Source: Orobanche coerulescens
Lineage: Eukaryota > Streptophyta > Magnoliopsida > Lamiales > Orobanchaceae
NCBI GenBank assembly: GCA_033398695.1
Contig: CM065803.1
Span: 46,429,501-46,493,500, forward strand
Length of the DNA stretch: 64,000 bases
Direction of reading: 5' to 3'
Shown here: piece after piece, positions 13,201 to 23,316 of the stretch
Numbering within the stretch: position 1 is the first letter of the stretch
Layout of the letters: each line of letters opens with the position of its first letter
Notes under the pieces: generated by a model
Told to the model about the DNA's origin: nothing
Databases searched by the model: none
Seen by the model: only the letters and a program-made list of their open reading frames with translations
Program-made: the position numbers and the translations under genes

Positions 13201-13530
13201 TTATAAGCATACACCGTCACTATGTAGAATTTTTTACCATTCTTCAGCTCAGTTACTTGACATAGAAGACCTTGTGCATCCTCTCTAATCAATTGCACAT
13301 CAATTTTCTTAGGATTCCAGCCCAACCATATCCTACCATTTTCTGCCTGGTTGTAATTATTAAAGAAACTCCAGCCTTGGTCCAACTTCTCAGTGATTTT
13401 CTTAAACCTATGCTCCTTCACTCTTGTTTCAAAAATACCAGCTATATCTATTTTATTCTTTTTTAAGAAGGACTTCAACTCCTTCTGTTTAAAGGGTTTG
13501 TTGCAACCCCTTATGTTCCATAGTAGAAGA
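10300..13530 (-). pseudogene. LINE ORF2 (endonuclease, reverse transcriptase, zf-RVT), broken
   Basis: The apurinic-type endonuclease opens with LLLWNIRGCNKPFKQKEL near 13520 and runs to about 12850 (VIGGDFNTVL, SDHCPLLL). A frameshift lies near 13165. The reverse transcriptase spans about 12300-11300 (SPGMDGFNVLFYKKTW, RPIACCGTIYKV, MVKVDIQKAYDSVEW). The C-terminal zf-RVT domain is at 10.5-10.8 kb (APPKCIFITWLALKGRL, then CILCKIEDESINHLFFAC). Two deletions hit the palm. One removes the usual KGLRQGDPMSP block after INVNGE, near 11660. The other removes the catalytic FADD block near 11570 and shifts the frame. The enzyme therefore cannot polymerise DNA. Confidence 0.88.
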
Positions 13531-13577
13531 TTTATGTCCCAACAGAGGGGATAAGGTCCCCGCCCTGTACCTCCTTC

Positions 13578-14756
13578 TCATTCCATACCTGATAGCATAC
13601 AGTATGTGTTTCCAATCCTAACTTCATCTCCCCTGCCTTCCTTAACTACTATTTTTGGGGATGTTTTCTTTGGCACTGTCCATGTCTCCACCATTTGTTT
13701 GCCATTGGTTTTCTCTCTAGCTTCCTCAATATGTGGTTGTACTGTAGTAGCCTCTAGTGCTTGTGCTTGTTTCTTTGGCTGCCATTCCTGTTTAGGCTGT
13801 TTCTGAGGAATGAAATTTTTTGGTTTCCAGTTGCAGTCATGACCTGCTAGTTGACACTTCTTGCAATACGGAGGAACCCAATCATACACTACCTTTTGCA
13901 TCACTTTTCTCCCTTCTTCTCCTTCTATCTGCACCTCATACTTCATAGGTTGTGTGACATCAACTTCTACCAGCATTCTTGCATATGATATTCTAGTCTG
14001 ACTTGAAGTACATTCATCAGCATACAATGGCTTCCCCAACACACTTCCAATACGACTAAGGGAGTCCGTTCCCCAACAATTGAGGGGCAGATTTGGTAGT
14101 TGTACCCATAACGGAATCTCCTTTAGTATTTCTTCCTTGAAACAGAAATCCTCATACCATGCTTTAACTATGACTGGTTTATTACCAAAGGCATGAGGCC
14201 CAGAGTATAGCACAAGATTTTTCTCATCCATTGATTTAAATCGTATAATGAAATACCCCTCATTATGATAGTAAACCTCGCATTCCAAATCAAATTGTTT
14301 CTTAAAGAAAGTCTTCACAAAGTTCAGAGATGGGGATTCCCCAATTACGTACAGGATAATCGCTTGTTGCCATTTCATTTTCTGGATTTCAATAGCAGAT
14401 TTTTCTAAGCAGGTCGTAGGAATCCCATCTTTCAGAGTAGGTGTAATAAAGCTGAGTTTTAGACCTTTACCTCCTCGATTCGGCATTAGCGGCTCTGGAT
14501 CCTTTGGTTTTTCAGTCGATTTTTCCTGCGGTTCTTTCAGTTTTTCTTCCGATTGTTTACTCACCTCTGTTGCATTTTTTGGTCTTTCCTTTTCCTGAGA
14601 TAATACTGCTGCATAAGTGTTTTGGCTCCGATTCTCGGTGGATTTAGGTGTGGTTTCTCTCGAATTCTTAGTAGCTATTCCCGATCTTTCCGTTGTCGCC
14701 TGCAGAACGACCTTGGTGCCGGTGATCTTCTTCCTCGCTCCCTTTTGCCCTGCCAT
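13578..14756 (-). CDS. LINE ORF1, DUF4283-type RNA-binding protein with zinc knuckle
   Basis: This is an uninterrupted 392-codon frame. The first 110 residues are rich in Lys, Thr and Glu and look disordered. A DUF4283-like region follows at about 120-285, with the FKSMDEKNLVLYSGPHAFG and WVQLPNLPLNCW motifs. A short Cys/His knuckle (CKKCQLAGHDC) lies near residue 300 and a basic, Gln-rich tail follows. In plant L1 elements this protein binds the element RNA to form the transposition particle. It lies directly 5' of ORF2 on the minus strand. It may still be translatable, but its partner ORF2 is broken, so it can only act in trans. The ATG at 14756 is the first in frame. Confidence 0.85.
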   Translation of the reverse strand: MAGQKGARKKITGTKVVLQATTERSGIATKNSRETTPKSTENRSQNTYAAVLSQEKERPKNATEVSKQSEEKLKEPQEKSTEKPKDPEPLMPNRGGKGLKLSFITPTLKDGIPTTCLEKSAIEIQKMKWQQAIILYVIGESPSLNFVKTFFKKQFDLECEVYYHNEGYFIIRFKSMDEKNLVLYSGPHAFGNKPVIVKAWYEDFCFKEEILKEIPLWVQLPNLPLNCWGTDSLSRIGSVLGKPLYADECTSSQTRISYARMLVEVDVTQPMKYEVQIEGEEGRKVMQKVVYDWVPPYCKKCQLAGHDCNWKPKNFIPQKQPKQEWQPKKQAQALEATTVQPHIEEAREKTNGKQMVETWTVPKKTSPKIVVKEGRGDEVRIGNTYCMLSGME

Positions 14757-15910
14757 GCGTAGGTTAAGCAGAGTACGCTAACTTGCGCGGTGGATCAGAA
14801 CTTTTTCAAGGTTATCCTTTAAGTTTTCCGACACTATAGAGCTTGCTAAGGCGGTTGTGAAGTTCATCTATGGCCATGGGACTATACTCTCTTTAATGAG
14901 AAAATATACAAATGATAAAGAAATTCTTCGTCCGGCTGTTACTCGATTTGCTACATGTTTCCTCAGTCTTCAAAGCATGTATAAGGTCAGAAGGCAACTC
15001 GAACTAATGTTCTCTTCGGATGAGTGGGTTAATTCTCGTTTATCTCAAACAATCCAAGGAAAAGTTGTAAAGAGGATTGTCATCAACGATCCCAACTTTT
15101 GGCCACACGTTGCATTTTGTGTCAAGAGTGTTGTTCCGCTTGTTTGTGTCTTGAGAGAAGTTGATTCGGAGGAGAGATCGGCAATGGGATATATTTATGA
15201 ACTTATGGACAAAGCAAAGGAGACAATCAAATTCAATTGTGGGGGCATTGAAAGAAAGTATAGGCCAATTTGGAGGAAAATCGATGCACGTTAGACTCCA
15301 CAACTTCATCATCCTCTACATGCGGCCGGTTATTATTTGAACCCACAATTACATTATAGGGAAATTTTTTCGGATTGTGATGAAGTGAGAGACGGGTTGT
15401 ATGGTTGCATGGACAAGATGATGTCTTCTGAAGATCGTCTTAAAGCGGACATCCAATTGGACCTGTATAACAAAGCCCAAGGAGAATTTGGGACCCTAAT
15501 GGCGAAAAAAACAAGAATGTTACGGACTCCGGGTAAAGTAGTTAATTTTTTTACTTTATTCATAACTATATCCATGTCTACTATATTTATATTCCTTATG
15601 CTTTATGTTACTAGCCATGTGGTGGGAACGCTGTGGAAGCAAGACGCCCGAGCTTACTAGTTTTGCCGTTCGAGTGCTAAGTAACATGTAGTGCTTCAGG
15701 ATGTGAAAGAAATTGGAGCACCTTTGAATCGGTGAATATGCACATTAATTTTTTATTTATATGCAACTATATTCTGTAATATTAGATTCACACCAAAAAG
15801 AGGAATAGGCTCGAACATGCCAAGTTGAATGCATTGGTCTTTGTGAAGTATAACTTGAAGCTTCGAGAGAGAAGTATAAGGAGGAGAAACAAGGTTGATC
15901 CCATAATAGT

Positions 15911-16471
15911 TAGACCCAGCAATTTATCACACGACACGAAAACGACACGAAAATTTAGTGTTTGGGTTTGCATTTTGAGTACACGACACGAAAATACACG
16001 AACACGAAAGTACACGACCGAGATTTAGTGTCGGTTTTGTGTTTACCCTTTGGGTACACGACACGACACGAGATACACAAAATAAATAAATAAATAAATA
16101 TAATATTTTATATTTACTTTAATAAAAATATATATTTAATGAATTCTGTTTGTACTAAACTTTAAAATTTGAAAATATAATGTGAATTTTCATAAATTTC
16201 GTGTAAACATTCGTGTTTTCGTTGCCATTCGTTTCATTTCGTCTACTAAAACCTATAAAAATAATATTATAATATTAAAATTATTATTTTTTATAATATT
16301 TTAATATTTATTTTATATTATGTGCCTGACACGAAAACACGACACGAAACAACACGAATTTGCGCGGTACACGACACGACATGACACGAATTCATTTAGT
16401 GTCGTGTATGGGTTTGGACTTTTGGTACACGAAACACGAAAGTACACGACACGAACGAATTGTCAGGTCTA
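15911..16471. mobile_element. Small hAT-type element (561 bp) inside the hAT transposase
   Basis: It starts TAGACCCAGCAATT and ends with the inverse of TAGACCTGACAATT. The 8-base duplication ATAATAGT lies at 15903-15910 and 16472-16479. Removing the element with one duplication joins the transposase frame smoothly (…NKVDPIIV to DEIEVDDEW…). The interior is a dense array of ACACGACACGAAA words near both ends with an AT-rich core, and no coding capacity. Confidence 0.88.
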
Positions 16472-18499
16472 ATAATAGTTGACGAAATTGAAGTTGATGA
16501 CGAATGGATTACTGAAAAAGAAGACCCCGTCCTCCCCGAAGGCACAAAGTGGCTTGAAAATGATGAGTTATTTGAGAGTGATCCAATCATTAGTGTGACT
16601 GCGGATGAGTTTGAAAGTCTTTTGGATTCCGTTAAACAAGTCGAAATTGTTGAAAATGTGATCGAGGATGACTATCTTATTTCAAAAAAGAGAGTGGGTG
16701 AAAGTTCAAGTATATGGAAATTTTTGTTTGTATTTATTTCACATAATCATGCGTTTTTAACTATTAATTGTTTTGTAAAATTAGGTGGAGCCAAAGGCAA
16801 AGAGAAAAGATGTCGATTGAATCTTGTTGATGAGGAAGAGGAGACTCGTGATTTTGATCAAATTTTCAAAGCTCCAACAAACTTTGATAGCGGGAATTTT
16901 CCAATTATTTATACTATTGATGATGATGATGACAGTGATATAATATTGGACGATAGTGATTATCTCTAGTAGTGATGTAAAACCTTTCATATTGGTGTTT
17001 TTGGATAAATAGATTGAGTTATTTTGGAATGTAATGATTAACTATTATGGTTGTATGGTTATTTATCTCATATATTTGCTAATATAAATATATATTATAT
17101 ATAATATATTAAATAATTAATTGACATGCTCGAATAGCTTACGCTATGCACTACGCTATTTACGCCTCGCTATGGTGGAATAAAAACGCTACGTACATGA
17201 AAAGCGCTATTGAAAACACTGATTATGATAGATATCTTTAATTTTTGGTGTTTGGATATTTGACCTTATCTGTTTAACACTGGCCTTAAAATTGTATTTC
17301 TCTTGCAGTTAAGAGCAGACGATATATTGATTCGAGGACTGACATGGAGCAAATTTCTCGATCCTAGCAAGAAAGGTCAATGGTGGTTATCTGGAGATAT
17401 TGCTCCAGCAACTGATAACATCGAAGAAGTTGCTGGCACAATTGATAAGGAGATTTCTGAAACCAAAAAGATGCTACAGCTTGCTGCATCACAAAGGATG
17501 AATACAGATATAAGAAGGGCAATCTTTTGTGTAATTATGAGCGCAGAGGATTATATTGATGCTTTTGAGAAACTTCTCAGACTAGACTTACCAGGAAAGC
17601 AGGTAACTATCTCTGCCCTTTTTTTTTTATTATTTTTTTATTTATTCATCTGTAAACTTTTCTGCATGCTTAGGATCGAGAGATCATGCGGGTACTTGTG
17701 GAGTGCCGTCTACAGGAGAAAGTATTTAACAAGTATTATTGTGTACTTGCGTCTAAACTCTGCAGCCATGACAAAAACCACAAGTTCACTTTGCAGGTGT
17801 GATTTTTATTTTTTATTTTATTTGTCATATTTTTGGTTTAGCATTTTTTTCCCTTTAATTTTACTGATCTCGGTTAGGGGCTTGAGATCTGAGTTTTTAA
17901 AGAACAAATATCTAGCTGCACATCTTTGGGGTTAGTGTAAAATTCACCATCCAAGAATGTTAAGGAATTGCTCATGTATCTTAATATGTTAAATCAAGCT
18001 AACTTTAGGAACAAATATTTATTGTACTAAATTTAATTTATTATATACAGTATTTTTATATAGTAAAAATATATTTATTATCTTAGATATAGGGTATGTG
18101 GGTACCCAAATACCTACTGGGGCTGAATCAGCGTCTTTTGTGCAACGGTCAGAAGATAAATCTTGACCGTTCGTTCAAATTCCGAATTTTGAAATGGTTG
18201 CGTCTTTTAGTCTTTCACTTGCGGTTTTAAAGGCAGTCGAGTTAAATGACCCCATACATCTAAGTCCCAACAAGGTTATGCATTTCAAAATGCTATTCGA
18301 AAACATGTTTGAGTTTCCAGATAAGCTCGTTTGGAACATTTTCACCCGTCTTGCCGTGAATCCCGAGTGCGAACATCTCAGGAGTGGGATCGAGTTCTTC
18401 ATCAGCAATTACGTTGTGAGTGTTCAACAGTCCCTAGCGAATAAGTTCAAGCTTGCAAAAAAAGCACTTAACAATGTCGAAGGCATTCTAATGTGAAAG

Positions 18500-19070
18500 T
18501 GGTCGACTATTGGGGAATTTGTAAAATTGTGTTTGTTATTGCATGATCAAATTAAGTTTATGGAGTATATAATTTCCTCAAGGTGGATTTCAGTTTTTTG
18601 GGGAAAAAATTGATTTCCATGTTTCCGGATACTTTAAACAGTCTCATGTCATTTTTACTATTGTTTTTGCCATTATTAAATTTAGTGGTTGGAGTGGTTT
18701 GGTTATCAAACCGACCAAACTGGTTATGGTTGGTAACCAATTAGTTAATTTTATGAAATCCAAAACCGACATTGAACAGCATTGGTTCGACCAAATAGGG
18801 GGTTTATAAAAATCCAAAACTGTTGGTGTCGGTCTTGTTTCTTTTTCGGTAATTATTTTGGTTAGGGTCAGTTCGGTTATAAACCAATATTACATTGCCC
18901 TAAGCACAACGAACACCGTTATGGTAGGTTCGCTTTGGTCTAATTTGTGACTGATTATTTTGGTTCACGGTTTGATTTTCCCATCCTTGGTTAAATTCAT
19001 TCCTAAATGGAAGAGAATTAAGATACTCAGTAACCAAAAGGAAATAATTAAACAGATACACCGAAACAAT
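18500..19070. other. 3' flank of copy B, duplicated downstream of copy C
   Basis: This stretch matches 35143-35735 with scattered differences, so the duplicated block reaches about 0.57 kb past the stop codon. It contains no gene. Repeated GGTTTGGTT/ACCAAAC words at 18.66-18.99 kb suggest an old, decayed small transposon that was already present before duplication. Confidence 0.7.
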
Positions 19071-19395
19071 AAAAATTTAGAATTTAAAAAATTATATATC
19101 CTAGATTTGGAATATTCAACACTAAATATTACTTAAAAATTAGATAAAAAACAAATTAAATGTAATATATATATATATTAAGTTTAAATTTTTATGATAA
19201 ATGTTAATCAATATTTATTATATATTACAAAAATTCTATTTTAAATAAATATTTATAAAATAATGAAAATATTAATGGAACACGAAAAATGGGACATGAA
19301 AAGTGGGATAGAGGATTTCATCCCAATAAAAAGGGCCATCAATTTGAGATAAATGAGAATGATTCAGTTACGTGATGAAGTGAGAATGAAATGCC
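19071..19395. other. AT-rich spacer without recognisable gene
   Basis: It is AT-rich, with a short (TA)n run near 19165. No ORF, terminal repeat or RNA gene was recognised. It separates the end of the duplicated block from the truncated retrotransposon. Confidence 0.6.
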
Positions 19396-20851
19396 CCAGG
19401 CTTTGTAATCCACGAAGATGGAGTTTTGACATTTCGAAGTCGACTGTGTGTTTCGAATGATCATGTTCTGAAGCAAACAATCCTGAAAGAAGCTCATAGT
19501 ACACCATATTCAATTCACTCAGGCGCTAGTAAGATGTACAAAGATCTTAAACAAAAATTTTTGTGGGTAACATGAAGAGAGAAGTGGCGGAATATGTCTC
19601 AAAGTGTTTAACTTGCCAACGGGTTAAAATCGAGAATCAGCGACCTGTTGGAATGTTGAAGCCACTTCGAATTCTTGAATAGAAGTGGGAAGATATCTCA
19701 ATGGACTTTATCACCAACATGCTGAAGACCAAGACTAGAATGAATATGATCTTCGTGATAGTTGATCGGTTAACCAAGTCATCTCACTTTCTATGTATCG
19801 AGGATACCTGGGGACATGAGAGAATGGCTCGGATATTTGTTGCAAAAGTAGTCCGATTACATGGAACATTGAAGACCATTATTTCATATCATGATGGCCG
19901 TTTCATGTCATATTTTTGGAAAGCGGTTAATAAGGCTTTAGGAACCGAGTTGAGGTTTAGCACGACTTACCATCCCCAAATCGATGGACAGACCGAACCA
20001 TTCAAACAGTAGAAGACATGTTGATGGCTTGTGCCCTACATTGGTCGACTGATTGGGAAACTCATCTGCCGTTGATTGAGTTCACCTATAATAATAGTTG
20101 GCACGCTTCGATTAAGATGACACCTTTTGAGGCTTTATATGGGAGAATATGTAAGTCACCCTTATGTTCTGATAATTCGTCAAACTTAATCGAGACGGAA
20201 CCAGAATTGATAATACAGACTCAGGAGAAAGTAGCCTTAGTCCGTGAAATATTGTTGACCACCCAAAGTCATCAGAAGTCTTATGCAGATGTCGCCGCCC
20301 ATTAGAATTTGAAGTTGGGACAATGTGTTTCTAAAAGTTTTCATATTCGGGGAATTTTACGTTTCAGAAGGAAGGGAAAGCTGAGTCCGAGGTATATCGG
20401 GCCATTTGAGGTTCTTGAAAGAGTTGGAGAATTGGCATACATATTGGCCTTACCTCCATCATTGTGTCATGTTCATAATGTGTTTCATGTATCACAGTTA
20501 CGTAAGTACGTATCAGATCCCAGTCATGTCATTGACTTTGGCGAGATCAAAGTAGCTAATGATGGCACGTTTAAAGAGAAACCAATCAAGATACTCGAGA
20601 GTCGAATCAAGCAATTGAGAAATAAACCAATCTACTTGGTTAAATTTCAGTGGTCACGACATGGAGTCTACGAAGCAGCCTGGGAGACTGAATACAGTAT
20701 TATTCAGTATGAAGGCAAGAGACCCGAAGTTATTTCTATCTTAAGTTTCGGGATGAAACTTATTTTTAGAGAGGGAGTATGTACTACCTGGATACTTGTT
20801 GTGTATTTTTATCTGTATTTGAAACATATAGAACATGATTATGTCGTATAA
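19396..20851 (+). pseudogene. Ty3/gypsy chromovirus pol remnant (integrase and chromodomain)
   Basis: The remnant begins abruptly in the linker before the integrase zinc finger (GFVIHEDGVLTFRSRLC) and runs through the finger ([12 protein letters not shown]), the integrase core ([28 protein letters not shown]) and the C-terminal chromodomain-like end ([17 protein letters not shown] form). Its closest match in the window is the minus-strand element at 58.2-60.1 kb. A frameshift near 19570, a stop at 19681 and another shift near 20010 disrupt it. The second catalytic Asp region reads SYHDGRF where SDRDGRF is usual. Gag, protease, reverse transcriptase and the 5' LTR are missing. Confidence 0.87.
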
Positions 20852-20939
20852 TATGATTTTTCCCTTATCTGTAATCCATCATTCATGATCGTATTGTGTA
20901 GAGTTTCTTAATTCATGCATGCACCTGCATAACATTAAC

Positions 20940-23316
20940 TGTAATATCCGCGATTTTCGATTTTTGGTAAATTTCTTTTTTTTTTGGCAGGAGTCTGTTT
21001 TAACGGCTCGCTTGTGAACATTTCGTCATTCTGAGAATATTTATTTCTGCACTTTTTGACGTCCGATTTTGTTTCGATGTCGTTTTGTTGGGTTCCGTGT
21101 TCTTAGGCGACTTTTCCGCGCTTGAGTTCGATTCTTGCGAATCTCATTCCAAACTGTTGTTTCGAGTTTTCCGTAAGTCCGTTTAACTTTGTTAGACCTG
21201 TCGTGAACTTCGGTTTGGTTATTCGATCGTGTATCGTGATTTTCAGGTGTTTTGGGCCATTTTGTAATTTACCCAAAGTTGTGGGTATCCGCATTCGTAA
21301 TTGTTGTCTTGACCCTTTTTATGGTCGTGTGTGGGCTTGATGGTAGCTCAAGCTCTTAGTATGATCTTATTCTGGAGCTTTTCGTGCGTATCTTGAACTT
21401 GGTGTTCTGATCGGAGGAATCCGTGTTGTAACCAGCTTTTGAGAGCACTCATGTTGTCCTTCTGAGTCGTTAGCGCACGCTACACTTATTGGTTAGCGCG
21501 TGCTATGGTGCGGTTGTTAGCGCACACTACAGGTGTGGTAGCGTACGCTAACGGGTGGTGCAGAAACAGTCCAGAGGCTACTGGACTGGGTTAAGGCGTT
21601 GATCAGCGCACGCTATTTAGTATCACAGTGCGCGCTAGAGTGCAGTAGTAGCGCATGCTAGGGTGAGGATAGAGCGCGCTACATGGTAGTTCAGAGCAGT
21701 CCAGGGGCTACTGGGCTGGGTCTGAAGGTCCCGCTAGGGCACGCTAACAATTGTGGTTAGTGCACGCTAACAGTATGCCTCGATAGCGCACGTTAATCTT
21801 AAAGATTAGCGCACGCTAAGCTGTCCAGTGTATATAAACTGGACAGTAGTCGTGATACATCATTTCCACCTCATTTCTCCTCCTTTCCGCGGGGTTGAGC
21901 CAAGGGCGACTAGGGATCGCGATCTTGGCCGATTTTGCTTAATCCAAAGGTGTTTTGGAGCATCCTAGATGATTATAACATCATCTAACCCATTGTTCTT
22001 CACCGAATCAAGGTATTTTTCTTGAATCTCTAGAGTTGACTTTTTGGGGAGTTTTGTTCTTGATTTCATTTTCTATCCGATTTTGATGAACCGGTTGTTG
22101 TTTAATGATGTTGTTAAACATATCCTATGGATTGTATATCCATATTCCGGTTTGGAATTTTGTTTTCATGTTTTGGTCGGTCGATTCGTGTTGGCCATTT
22201 TGGGGGAAACCCTTGGTGCCTCTGGGTGAAATTGTTTGGATATCCTTGGTGTACTATATTATGTGTGTATGTGTTCTGGCTTTTAACCACTATGGGTTAG
22301 ATCCAACAGGGTCTCGGTAGGGGTCCACAGAGACGTGGATCGACAGTTAATTGCGATGTGTATGTGTTCTGGCTTTTAACCATTACGGGTTAGATCCGAC
22401 GGAGTCTCGGTTGGGGTCCACAGAGACGTGGATCGATGGTTAATTGCGATGTGTATGTGTTTTGCCTTTTTACCACTATGGGTTAGATCCGACGGGGTCT
22501 CGGTAGGGGTCCACAGAGACGTGGATCGACGGTAAATGGTGGTGCACTTTTATAATGTGTTTTGGGTTATGTTTTGTTGATTTTATGTCCGTCGAGGACA
22601 CGTGAGGTGGGTTTTGAACCCTGTGAATTGTTGTTGGTTTTTATTTGTGAAAGCAGATCTTTGAGCGGTGACCCTATTAGTTTTGGAAAGAGAAGGATTC
22701 GAAAATCCTAAATTGTTTCCGTTAAAACTCCCGAGGGCATTTTAAAACGTTTTACAAATTGTTCTCTTGGTTTGTGATCTTCCAAATTTGCAAAGCTTTA
22801 CTCAAACTCTTGCCTCGGAAAGTATTTTCGTTATGTTTGAATCTTTGAGGATTCGTCGCTATTGTTATTCATGAAACACGATTTGTATGACTCGTATTTG
22901 CACTTTGTACTTGCACTAGCAAAATAGTGGAATTTTGCTAACCCCTGAGTAATCGGGGGGTGGATGTCTGTATTTGCATTCAGGTTTTGGGGAGCATGGC
23001 GCAGGGTCGGCATGAAGGATGATGAAAGATGATCGATACTAATCACATGAGGATCCATACGTTGTTGTATTGGTTCAGTTGTACGTTATTTCCGATGCAG
23101 TATTTTTCCTGTTGTACGGGAATATTTTGTATGACCCCTGCGTGGGCATGTATTGTGATTGAGTTGTATGTTTCTATTGAAAGACCAAATCGGTCTATTG
23201 AGTCATTTTAGCCTTAAAGGCATTGTTGAGATGTTCGATGTTGTTACCAGCCTGGTAGATCCTTAAGGAAAGGTTCTACGGTGTGTGATATCCCTGAGCG
23301 GATTGGGGGTGTTACA
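20940..23316 (+). mobile_element. 3' LTR of the truncated chromovirus
   Basis: It runs from TGTAATATCC to GGGGTGTTACA, 2377 bases, close to the 2367-base LTR at 55843-58209 of the same family. It holds a cluster of about twelve TAGCGCACGCTA-like near-palindromes (21.47-21.83 kb), followed by a TATATAAAC promoter-like site at about 21833, and three tandem copies of a 94-base unit at 22.26-22.54 kb. About 160 bases separate it from a purine-rich tract at 20770, where direct contact would be expected, so a small insertion is likely. No matching 5' LTR is present in the window. Confidence 0.75.
22262..22540 (+). repeat. Three tandem copies of a 94-bp unit inside the LTR
   Basis: Copies start near 22262, 22355 and 22449. 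Each holds GTGTATGTGTTCTGGC, GGGTTAGATCC, GTCTCGGTAGGGGTCCACAG and GACGTGGATCGA blocks. They differ from each other at a few positions, which suggests duplication within the LTR before it decayed. Confidence 0.85.

Larger units (their letters stand above)
10174..14831 (-). mobile_element. L1-like LINE retrotransposon, minus strand, nested in the hAT element
   Basis: A 13-base target duplication, CACTATAGAGCTT, lies at 10161-10173 and 14832-14844. On the minus strand the element ends in an A-run, seen as the T-run at about 10174-10185. It carries an RNA-binding ORF1 followed by an endonuclease/reverse transcriptase ORF2, the order expected of plant L1 elements. It looks nearly full length (4.66 kb), although 5' completeness cannot be proven here. 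The left and right duplication copies restore the hAT transposase reading, so this insertion is younger than the hAT. Confidence 0.93.
9183..16970 (+). pseudogene. hAT transposase (BED finger, DUF659, dimerisation domain), interrupted
   Basis: The N-terminus from ATG 9183 is a BED zinc finger: CKFCQH followed by a T-R-L-K-H-H-L-A helix. The DUF659 core follows in another frame at 9682-10172, with the IMSNGWTDGKSRSLINF and TDNASDCVNAG motifs. The LINE interrupts it at 10173, and the sequence resumes after the 13-base duplication at 14845 with the middle domain. The C-terminal hAT dimerisation motif (CSASGCERNWSTFES, then HTKKRNRLEH) lies at about 15690-15870, split by a short intron at 15734-15786. 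An acidic tail resumes at 16480, after the 15911 element. Frameshifts near 9460, 9680 and 15680, plus a stop at about 15292, make it non-functional. In an active element the protein would cut and join the terminal repeats in the nucleus. Confidence 0.88.
8593..17221 (+). mobile_element. hAT transposon (8.6 kb with nested insertions)
   Basis: The ends are CAATGTTTTCAAAC on the left and, read inward from the right, CAGTGTTTTCAATAGCG; these are typical hAT termini. An exact 8-base target duplication, ATTATGAT, flanks the element at 8585-8592 and 17222-17229. Copy C has the single, unfilled site at about 32157-32164. Inside are a decayed BED/DUF659/hAT-dimer transposase, an L1-like LINE (10174-14831) and a small hAT-type element (15911-16471). 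Without these inserts the element would be about 3.4 kb. Both subterminal regions carry clustered AGCGTACGCT-type near-palindromes, which could be transposase-binding repeats. Confidence 0.93.
4028..18496 (+). pseudogene. NOM1-like MIF4G/MA3 gene copy B, pseudogene split by a hAT transposon
   Basis: Copy B keeps most exons of the gene at 27.6 kb but is clearly dead. Recognisable parts are the two lysine-rich modules (4151-4450 and 4578-4800), exons near 5007-5070, 5630-5720, 6482-6581, 7313-7395, 8230-8357, 8438-8531, 17309-17602, 17674-17796 and the last exon from 18194. Lesions against copy C include: loss of about 77 bases covering most of exon 4, with loss of its donor; truncation of exon 8 after DEYLKEDNI; a 7-base deletion in the 8438 exon; and loss of the first part of the last exon with its acceptor. 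The hAT element at 8593-17221 sits in the intron after the 8438 exon. The MA3 exons at 17.3-17.8 kb are still open. Confidence 0.88.
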
